From NCBI GenBank assembly GCA_002441525.1, contig DJWH01000040.1, forward strand, positions 2,033 to 7,178: a DNA stretch of 5,146 nt. Direction: 5' to 3'. The stretch comes from Acholeplasmataceae bacterium UBA6235. GTDB lineage: Bacteria; Bacillota_I; Bacilli_A; Acholeplasmatales; UBA5453. A program made the position numbers and the translations under genes. The notes under the pieces are model-generated. The model had not been told where the DNA came from. It did not search any database and saw only the letters and a list, made by a program, of their open reading frames with translations. Below, piece by piece: positions 1 to 5,146 of this stretch. Numbering within the stretch: the stretch's first letter is position 1; each line of letters starts with the position of its first letter.

Positions 1-1
1 A

Positions 2-1072
2 GAAGCAGGCATTGCTTTTATGAACGAGATTGTTCATTTCAATCAATGTCCTACCTCATTCCCTGGCAAACTACTGGCGTTCCTACGCATGCGATTTGAA
101 GTATTCGCAGGTGCAAAGGAAGCTGGATTAGATATCTTAGCTTGTGAACTCATTGACGACAATGGTCAAACATTGAAAAAAGTCTTAATCGACATGGCAC
201 GTTATAATAACATGAGTGAAACGTTCATTCATTGGATGACAACAGCCAATCGCTTTTATAACACCTTGGTTGACCGTATTGTTCCAGGCTATCCGAAACA
301 AGATGCAAATCAACTTGAGGCAGAATTTGGATATTTAGACCATTCAATGGTTAAAGGTGAAATATTCCACCTATGGGTTATTGAAGGTGAAAAAGGCCTC
401 AATACGAGATTACCATTTGACCAAGCGGGTCTCAATGTGTATTTCGTAGATGTTTTAAAACCGTATAAAGAACGCAAGGTTAAAATCTTGAACGGATCAC
501 ACACTGCATTGGTACCGATTGCTTATCTTTGTGGGATTGATACCGTCAAAGAAGCTGTGACGGACCCTCAAATTGGGCAATTCATCCAAAATCTCATCTG
601 GCAGGAAGTCATCCCAACGATTGACCTCCCACAAGCCGATATGGATAAATTCGCAAAAGCGGTATTGGAGCGTTACTTAAATCCATTCGTGAGACATGAA
701 CTCATGAGCATCGCTTTAAACGCGATGAGCAAATATAAATCTCGTATTTTACCAAGTATCTTAAATCAATTAGACCATGGTAAGTTTCCTAAATTACAAT
801 TATTCAGCTTAGCAGCGACAATCGTATTCTATCGTGGTAAACGAAACAACGAAACCATCAAACTTCAAGATGACCCACAATTCTTAGAACTATATCAACA
901 ATTATGGTCTAAAGGTGATGTCAAAGAAGTCGTGCAAACGATTTTAAGTTTACCTCACTGGGAAACCACCCGTTTGTCTCAACCAGATGTTTTATCTTAT
1001 GTGTATCAACATGTAGAAGCCATCCTCAATATGGGTATGAGAGACGCATTACAACACGTATTGGAGGCTTAA
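2..1072 (+). CDS. uxaB: Tagaturonate reductase (altronate oxidoreductase), 5'-truncated by the window edge
   Basis: NAD(H)-dependent cytoplasmic enzyme that reduces D-tagaturonate to D-altronate, the second step of D-galacturonate breakdown. The visible 357 codons are the C-terminal two thirds of a family usually near 480-500 residues, so the N-terminal Rossmann part lies upstream. The frame is open to the window edge and reads EAGIAF before the ATG at 20. That stretch matches the conserved 'TEAGIAF' region of Bacillus-type UxaB, as recalled, so this ATG is internal and not the start. Numbering from that Met, recognisable blocks are SFPGKL (13-18), CELID (42-46), VDRIVPGYP (84-92), FHLWVIEG (116-123) and GLNV (137-140). 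The KxxxxNxxH signature of the polyol-specific long-chain dehydrogenase family is K153, N158 and H161, the expected catalytic residues. The C-terminal helical domain looks intact and ends at TAA 1070-1072. The SD of uxaA lies inside its last codons. UxuB (fructuronate reductase) is the nearest alternative, but the adjacent uxaA favours UxaB. Confidence 0.93.
   Translation, partial: EAGIAFMNEIVHFNQCPTSFPGKLLAFLRMRFEVFAGAKEAGLDILACELIDDNGQTLKKVLIDMARYNNMSETFIHWMTTANRFYNTLVDRIVPGYPKQDANQLEAEFGYLDHSMVKGEIFHLWVIEGEKGLNTRLPFDQAGLNVYFVDVLKPYKERKVKILNGSHTALVPIAYLCGIDTVKEAVTDPQIGQFIQNLIWQEVIPTIDLPQADMDKFAKAVLERYLNPFVRHELMSIALNAMSKYKSRILPSILNQLDHGKFPKLQLFSLAATIVFYRGKRNNETIKLQDDPQFLELYQQLWSKGDVKEVVQTILSLPHWETTRLSQPDVLSYVYQHVEAILNMGMRDALQHVLEA
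1063..1067 (+). promoter_or_regulatory. Ribosome binding site GGAGG for the TTG start of uxaA
   Basis: GGAGG lies within the last codons of uxaB, 9 nt before the TTG at 1077. It supports TTG as the initiation codon, because no in-frame ATG or GTG stands between the uxaB stop and the conserved N-terminus. Its position inside uxaB also suggests translational coupling. Confidence 0.75.
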
Positions 1073-1076
1073 CGCT

Positions 1077-2561
1077 TTGAAACAAACTCAATTTTTAATC
1101 ATTCATCCGGATGACAATGTGATGATCGCTTTAATGGATCTAAAACAAGGTCAAATGGTGAATGGTATTATCTTAAAAGAAGATATTTTAAAAGGACACA
1201 AAATCGCGTTGAAGGATTTATCTGTCAGTGAAGATGTCATTAAATATGGCTTTCCGATTGGACACGCGACACAAAACATCATAAAAGGTGCGCACGTACA
1301 TGTGCACAACCTATCAACCAATTTAAACGATGTCTTGGATTATCAATTTGAACCACAATACGAATCTTATGAAGTCAAACCTAAAAATCGCGATGTGTAT
1401 GTCTATCGTCGAAAAAATGGTGAAGTTGGCATTCGTAATGAACTTTGGATTGTGCCTACGGTTGGATGTATCGTTGGTCAAACCAGACAACTGGCTGAGT
1501 TATTCATAAGAGAAGTCAATCCCGGTCCTGAATTCGATGGTATCCATCTATTCGGGCACCAATTCGGTTGTTCTCAAATGGGTGACGACCATGAAAACAC
1601 CAAGGAAACCTTACAAAACATTGCGAAACATCCCAATGCAGGTGCCGTCTTGGTATTAGGGCTGGGTTGTGAAAACAATCAAGTCAAAGCATTTAGAGAA
1701 TCCTATGGTGATTATGATCCTAATCGCGTCAAATTCCTCGTCATGCAAGAAGTGGAAGATGAATTAGAAGCCGGTTTAGAGGTTCTAAAAGAACTTTATG
1801 AAGCGATGAAAGATGATCAACGCGTCAAAGCGGACATCTCAGAATTGCGTATCGGGTTGAAATGTGGGGGATCGGATGGCCTATCAGGTATCACAGCAAA
1901 CCCATTGTTAGGTAAACTCTCAGATTATATCACGCACCATGGTGGGACCACTGTATTGACCGAAGTACCAGAAATGTTTGGTGCAGAAAAAATATTGATG
2001 AGACGTTCAAAGGATGAACACGTTTTCCACAAAACCGTTAATCTCATCAATGATTTCAAAGCCTATTATAAAAAGAATGACCAAGTCATTTATGATAACC
2101 CATCCCCAGGTAATAAAAATGGGGGTATCTCAACCTTAGAAGACAAGTCTTTAGGGTGTACACAAAAAGCCGGTTTATCGATGGTTTGTGATGTTTTAGG
2201 ACAAACAGACCGATTAAAAACCAAAGGCTTAAACTTAATCAGTGCCCCAGGTAATGATTTGGTTTCTGTCACCACGTTGGGTATGAGTGGTTGTCAATTG
2301 GTGTTGTTCTCAACTGGTCGTGGAACCCCATTTGGTGGGTTTATTCCAACCATTAAAGTTTCAACCAACTCAGAAATATACCATAAAAAACCCAATTGGA
2401 TTGATTTTAACGCGGGTTCACTGACCGAAGGCGTCGATATGGACACCTTGTTAGAGCAGTTCATCGATTTCATTGTATCCGTGGTCAATGGTAAAAAGAC
2501 ACGAAATGAAATCAATCACTTTAGAGAAATAGGTATTTTTAAAACAGGCGTTATCCTATAA
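1077..2561 (+). CDS. uxaA: Altronate dehydratase
   Basis: Dehydrates D-altronate to 2-keto-3-deoxy-D-gluconate in the cytoplasm, the third step of galacturonate catabolism. The family is known to depend on a divalent metal (Fe2+ or Mn2+). At 494 residues it has the full family length (about 495 in E. coli). Residues about 5-80 form the small N-terminal SAF-type domain, ending in GAHVHVHNL (71-79) with closely spaced His. The large dehydratase domain follows, with GIRNELWIVPTVGCI (118-132), GHQFGCSQMGDDHENT (160-175), LGLGCENNQ (194-202), LKCGGSDGLSGITANP (261-276), EVPEMFGAE (296-304), LGCTQKAG (359-366), SAPGNDLVSVTTLGMSGC (389-406) and TGRGTPFGG (413-421). The many conserved Cys, His, Asp and Glu are intact, so it should be active. 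The start is TTG, 4 nt after the uxaB stop and 9 nt after GGAGG. It lies 11 nt before uxaC, so the three genes are almost certainly co-transcribed. Galactarate or other sugar-acid dehydratases (GarD) share the fold, but length and neighbours favour UxaA. Confidence 0.96.
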   Translation: MKQTQFLIIHPDDNVMIALMDLKQGQMVNGIILKEDILKGHKIALKDLSVSEDVIKYGFPIGHATQNIIKGAHVHVHNLSTNLNDVLDYQFEPQYESYEVKPKNRDVYVYRRKNGEVGIRNELWIVPTVGCIVGQTRQLAELFIREVNPGPEFDGIHLFGHQFGCSQMGDDHENTKETLQNIAKHPNAGAVLVLGLGCENNQVKAFRESYGDYDPNRVKFLVMQEVEDELEAGLEVLKELYEAMKDDQRVKADISELRIGLKCGGSDGLSGITANPLLGKLSDYITHHGGTTVLTEVPEMFGAEKILMRRSKDEHVFHKTVNLINDFKAYYKKNDQVIYDNPSPGNKNGGISTLEDKSLGCTQKAGLSMVCDVLGQTDRLKTKGLNLISAPGNDLVSVTTLGMSGCQLVLFSTGRGTPFGGFIPTIKVSTNSEIYHKKPNWIDFNAGSLTEGVDMDTLLEQFIDFIVSVVNGKKTRNEINHFREIGIFKTGVIL

Positions 2562-2566
2562 GGAGG
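2560..2566 (+). promoter_or_regulatory. Ribosome binding site AAGGAGG of uxaC
   Basis: A near-perfect anti-16S match 6 nt before the ATG at 2573. It overlaps the TAA stop of uxaA (2559-2561). It fixes the first ATG as the uxaC start rather than the later Met codons at residues 5 and 10. Confidence 0.8.
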
Positions 2567-2572
2567 ACATAT

Positions 2573-3964
2573 ATGCATACATTTATGAATCAGGATTTCA
2601 TGTTATCCAACGAAGTTTCAAAAAAACTTTATCATGAATATGCTTCTAAAATGCCAATCATCGATTATCATTGTCATTTAAACCCAAAGGAAATCTATGA
2701 GAACAAACCATTTGAGAATTTATCGAAGGTTTGGCTTGGTGGTGACCATTATAAATGGCGCTTGATGCGTGCCAATGGGGTCGATGAATCCTTCATTACA
2801 GGCAATCAACCTGATTTTGAAAAATTCTATAAATATGCAGAAGTCATGCCTTACTTGGTAGGAAATCCATTGTATCATTGGAGCCATTTGGAATTACGTC
2901 GTTTCTTCAACATAGAAACATTGTTATCTCCAAAAACAGCTAAAGCCATCTATGATGAAGCCAATGCACAATTAAAACACTTAACACCCAAGAAATTCAT
3001 CGAAATGAGCAATGTCAAATTGGTTTGTACAACCGATGACCCAGTCGATGACTTGAAATACCATGAATTACTTGAAAAAGAAAATAACGCATTTAAAGTT
3101 AAACCAGCTTTCAGACCTGATAAAGCCATCAATATTGAACTTTCATGGTTCAACGATTGGCTCAATCAATTGAGCGGTGTGGTTGGATTTCCAATCGACA
3201 CGGTCAATGACTTGATGAAAGCATTGGAATTAAGAATGGATTATTTCCATGAACATGGCTGCCGTTTATCGGACCATGGGCTAGATTCCATTCACTTCCA
3301 AGATACCAATGATGAAGAGATTGACCTTATTTTCAAACGAGCTAGAGCAAAAGTAACTTTGCATAAAGATGAAGTTGAAAAATACAAAGGTTATATGTTG
3401 GTGTTCTTAGGCAAAGCTTATCACCAACGTGGTTGGGTCCAACAATACCACATTGGGGCACTTAGAAATAACTCCAAACGCATGTTACAAACCTTAGGAC
3501 CAGATACTGGCTATGACGCCATCAATGATGAATTGATTGCGAAACCATTGTCTCGCATCCTAGATGCTTTAGATCATCATGACCAACTACCAAAAACCAT
3601 CATTTACGCCTTAAACCCGCGTGATCATGAAGTGGTTGTCACCTTGATGCAAGCATTCCAAGATGGCAAAACCCCTGGCAAACTACAATGTGGTTCTGCA
3701 TGGTGGTTCAATGACACCATTGATGGTATGAAACGCCAAATGGATGCTTTAGCAAACAATGGCTTGTTATCCAGATTTGTTGGTATGTTGACAGATTCAA
3801 GATCCTTCTTAAGCTACCCACGTCATGAATACTTTAGACGACTCTTGTGTGATAAAATAGGTCGCTGGGTTGAAGCAGGTTTGTTCCCTGAAGACTATGA
3901 AGTCTTGGGCAGAATCGTTGAAGATATCGCTTACAACAACGCTAAGAAATACTTCAACATGTAA
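2573..3964 (+). CDS. uxaC: Glucuronate/galacturonate isomerase
   Basis: Cytoplasmic uronate isomerase of the amidohydrolase superfamily. It interconverts D-galacturonate with D-tagaturonate and D-glucuronate with D-fructuronate, the first step of the pathway. The 463 residues match the family length (470 in E. coli). The N-terminus carries the metal-binding HxH in IDYHCH (30-35; H33, H35). Other conserved blocks are GDHYKWRLMRANG (57-69), CTTDDP (152-157), LSDHGLD (232-238), QYHIGALRN (291-299), GSAWWFND (374-381) and LTDSRSF (406-412) followed by YPRHEYFRR (415-423). The TDSR Asp and the His and Arg of these blocks are the expected active-site residues, so the enzyme looks intact. It is last in the uxaB-uxaA-uxaC operon, 11 nt after uxaA and preceded by AAGGAGG. 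Its 3' end overlaps the antisense tail of the convergent pectinesterase frame. No good + strand intrinsic terminator follows its TAA. Confidence 0.97.
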   Translation: MHTFMNQDFMLSNEVSKKLYHEYASKMPIIDYHCHLNPKEIYENKPFENLSKVWLGGDHYKWRLMRANGVDESFITGNQPDFEKFYKYAEVMPYLVGNPLYHWSHLELRRFFNIETLLSPKTAKAIYDEANAQLKHLTPKKFIEMSNVKLVCTTDDPVDDLKYHELLEKENNAFKVKPAFRPDKAINIELSWFNDWLNQLSGVVGFPIDTVNDLMKALELRMDYFHEHGCRLSDHGLDSIHFQDTNDEEIDLIFKRARAKVTLHKDEVEKYKGYMLVFLGKAYHQRGWVQQYHIGALRNNSKRMLQTLGPDTGYDAINDELIAKPLSRILDALDHHDQLPKTIIYALNPRDHEVVVTLMQAFQDGKTPGKLQCGSAWWFNDTIDGMKRQMDALANNGLLSRFVGMLTDSRSFLSYPRHEYFRRLLCDKIGRWVEAGLFPEDYEVLGRIVEDIAYNNAKKYFNM

Positions 3965-4843
3965 AAAAAATCGCTTTTCAGCGATGATTTCCGAAATACT
4001 TAATTTCATGGTTTCGGGCAATGGTTTAGATAATGGGTGTGGCACATACGGGATTTCGTAATGCTCGAAATACGGCTTGTCCCAATCCATATAACGTTCT
4101 AACGCGATCGGCATATTGAATGTTGAATCGATGAAAATGGCTTTTCCTCCAGATCGCCAAGGTCGACTTAGAACAATGTTGTACTGTCCAAGGGATTGGA
4201 AACTACAACCATTAAAAACCAGCCCGAACGATGATTTGGGATGTGTAGAAGGGGCACTGATGTAGCCACTACCATTCGAAATGATCGTACAGTGATCGAA
4301 AAACGCATCACTACCACCAAATATAAAATCGATGTTTCCGATGATGGTCGAATCAAAGATGAATTGTCTTAAGGGACGATTGATCAATTCAGGACCACTT
4401 AAAATATGATCGTATCTTAAAATCAAATCCGATGGCAATGGCCCAAAGAACACGGTATCTTGGGTAGATTTTAAGACACAATTTTGAATCATTGTTTCAT
4501 TTCCATAAGAAGAAAGCGCTATCGCTTGACCGATTTTGGGTCCGGTACCGCTGGTATTCTCAATGGTTAAATTGGATAGCATCACATGATCCGCCACAAT
4601 CAGTACCGTTTGGGTTCTGAATGTGTTCATCAATAAACCATCTGCGTGAAATGTCAGTGCGTGGTCATCAAATGAGATGATGGCATCATGAGATTCACCA
4701 ATCAATTTTAAATCAGGATGTCTGATTGTAAGTTTTTGTTTGTAAAATCCGTTGGATAAATACACTTCGAGCTTCGAATCGAGTGGGTATGAGTCTAAAA
4801 TAGCTTGTATATCGTCTTGTGGGGTTAGCTTAATTTGTTTCAT
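3809..4843 (-). CDS. Pectinesterase-like protein (CE8 family), probably intracellular; anomalous 3' end
   Basis: Pectin methylesterases hydrolyse methyl esters on polygalacturonate, releasing methanol and free galacturonate units. The 344-residue frame is a right-handed beta-helix of this family. Visible motifs are GQAIAL (105-110, with the substrate-binding/oxyanion Gln), STQDTVFFG (126-134, general acid/base Asp129), GNIDFIFGG (169-177, nucleophile Asp172) and LSRPWR (225-230, Arg227 and Trp229). All core catalytic residues are present. There is no signal peptide or membrane segment, so it should act in the cytoplasm on imported methylated oligogalacturonides and supply the uxaCBA pathway. 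The ATG is preceded by GAGGTG (4849-4854) at 5 nt spacing and by a promoter at 4865-4893. The family-like sequence ends near residue 293. Residues 294-344 are the antisense of the uxaC 3' end (3809-3964), and the frame crosses a strong terminator with no stop. The true C-terminus is therefore probably near 3965-4010, after a small frameshift, or the gene makes a stopless transcript. The family call is firm; the 3' end is not. Confidence 0.88.
   Translation of the reverse strand: MKQIKLTPQDDIQAILDSYPLDSKLEVYLSNGFYKQKLTIRHPDLKLIGESHDAIISFDDHALTFHADGLLMNTFRTQTVLIVADHVMLSNLTIENTSGTGPKIGQAIALSSYGNETMIQNCVLKSTQDTVFFGPLPSDLILRYDHILSGPELINRPLRQFIFDSTIIGNIDFIFGGSDAFFDHCTIISNGSGYISAPSTHPKSSFGLVFNGCSFQSLGQYNIVLSRPWRSGGKAIFIDSTFNMPIALERYMDWDKPYFEHYEIPYVPHPLSKPLPETMKLSISEIIAEKRFFLHVEVFLSVVVSDIFNDSAQDFIVFREQTCFNPATYFITQESSKVFMTWVA
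3963..3985 (-). terminator. Intrinsic terminator of the pectinesterase transcript
   Basis: Read on the - strand: ATCGCT, a GAAA tetraloop, AGCGAT (perfect 6-bp stem, 3985-3970), then seven further T residues (3969-3963) ending against the uxaC stop codon. This is a classic rho-independent layout for the - strand. On the + strand the same stem is followed only by GATTTCC, so it would stop the uxaBAC transcript weakly. The stem lies inside the open - strand frame, before any in-frame stop. Confidence 0.72.
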
Positions 4844-4864
4844 GTGTTCACCTCATGTAAATCT

Positions 4865-4893
4865 ATTATATAAAGGAGGTCTTACTTTGACAA
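4865..4893 (-). promoter_or_regulatory. Sigma-70/sigma-A-type promoter for the pectinesterase gene
   Basis: On the - strand, TTGTCA (4893-4888, 5 of 6 matches to TTGACA) is followed after exactly 17 bp by a perfect TATAAT (4870-4865). Transcription would begin near 4858. That gives a leader of only about 14 nt holding the GAGGTG ribosome binding site before the ATG at 4843. The -35 box overlaps the TTG start of the divergent membrane-protein gene, and that gene's ribosome binding site lies in the spacer. No clear operator palindrome or cre-like site is visible. Confidence 0.72.
4872..4879 (+). promoter_or_regulatory. Ribosome binding site AAAGGAGG deciding a TTG start
   Basis: A strong Shine-Dalgarno sequence 7 nt before TTG 4887. 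It is the only evidence that fixes the start of the downstream membrane-protein gene, because no ATG or GTG stands at a usable distance. Confidence 0.75.
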
Positions 4894-5146
4894 TAGCGAA
4901 ATACCGTCTCTTGGATTTGATTGTGTTAGGCGTTGTCGCCGTCATCGTCGATCTCATTGGATTTTTTGCCAGTCAAAAAGAGTTGATTTTCTTATACGTG
5001 ACTTTATCCACCCCGATTTTGATGATTATCTATGTGCGTTGGGGCAGATATGGTCTTTATGTGAATGGTGTCATCGCGCTATTGCATACGATACTCTATC
5101 GAAATTTCGACATCTTACCAATGTTGGGTTATATCGTATCGATCTT
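4887..5146 (+). CDS. Unrecognised integral membrane protein, N-terminal part (cut by the window end)
   Basis: An open frame begins at TTG 4887, 7 nt after AAAGGAGG, and runs without a stop to the window end (86 full codons). The translation begins MTIAKYRLLD and is very hydrophobic. Likely membrane segments are residues 9-28, 32-50, about 57-71 and one starting near 76. Basic residues (Arg51, Arg54) after the second segment suggest a cytoplasmic loop there. It is divergent from the pectinesterase gene, with only 43 bp between start codons. I do not recognise the family. A small multi-spanning transporter component, for instance an ECF-type substrate-binding subunit, is possible from the look of it, but no diagnostic motif is visible. 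Linkage to pectin use is only positional. Its own promoter is not evident; it would have to overlap the 5' part of the pectinesterase gene. Confidence 0.75.
   Translation, partial: MTIAKYRLLDLIVLGVVAVIVDLIGFFASQKELIFLYVTLSTPILMIIYVRWGRYGLYVNGVIALLHTILYRNFDILPMLGYIVSI

Noticed and set aside
310..504. 64-residue - strand open frame inside uxaB
   Set aside because: It lies wholly antisense to a conserved part of uxaB, with no ribosome binding site and no protein-like features.
2090..2515. Two - strand open frames (2090-2275, 2294-2515) inside uxaA
   Set aside because: They are antisense shadows of the conserved C-terminal dehydratase region, with low-quality composition and no family resemblance.
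2950..3165. 71-residue - strand open frame inside uxaC
   Set aside because: It is antisense to uxaC coding sequence and has no independent start signals.
3870..4061. 63-residue + strand open frame spanning the end of uxaC and the pectinesterase 3' end
   Set aside because: It overlaps uxaC in another frame and the opposite gene. It has no ribosome binding site, and its translation is not protein-family-like.
4168..4356. 62-residue - strand open frame within the pectinesterase gene
   Set aside because: It is an alternate frame of the same strand across the catalytic core, whose true frame carries all CE8 motifs.
4864..4892. + strand TATTAT (4864-4869) and TTGACA (4887-4892) as promoter parts for the membrane-protein gene
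   Set aside because: TATTAT is too close to the ribosome binding site for a normal leader and has no -35 partner at about 17 bp. TTGACA is the gene's own start codon plus the next codon, with no -10 box needed there.

Overview
This window is a piece of a hexuronate (D-galacturonate) and pectin utilisation locus from a low-GC bacterium, most likely a Firmicutes or Tenericutes-type lineage. The clues are AT-rich codon use (about 40% GC by eye, not computed), strong AGGAGG-type ribosome binding sites, two TTG starts, and enzyme sequences that read like Bacillus-type UxaB, UxaA and UxaC. TGG is used for Trp and no TGA interrupts the genes, so the standard bacterial code fits. The species cannot be named from the sequence.

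Positions 1-3964 (+ strand) hold three tightly packed genes that form one operon. They are uxaB (tagaturonate reductase, 5' end cut off by the window edge), uxaA (altronate dehydratase, TTG start 4 nt after uxaB) and uxaC (glucuronate/galacturonate isomerase, 11 nt after uxaA). In pathway order UxaC converts D-galacturonate to D-tagaturonate, UxaB reduces this to D-altronate, and UxaA dehydrates that to 2-keto-3-deoxygluconate (KDG). KDG kinase, KDPG aldolase, a transporter and a regulator are not in the window.

Positions 3809-4843 (- strand) hold a pectinesterase-like (CE8) gene with no signal peptide, convergent with uxaC. It probably removes methyl groups from imported pectin fragments inside the cell, feeding the galacturonate pathway. 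Its reading frame has no stop before a good intrinsic terminator at 3963-3985 and continues about 51 codons antisense into uxaC. This is the oddest feature of the window.

Positions 4844-4886 are a 43-bp divergent spacer with a near-consensus sigma-70/sigma-A promoter for the pectinesterase. Its -35 box overlaps the TTG start of the next gene. From 4887 to the window end (+ strand) is the start of an unrecognised multi-spanning membrane protein.

I see no RNA gene, mobile element, CRISPR array or clearly novel system. The content is mostly ordinary carbohydrate catabolism.
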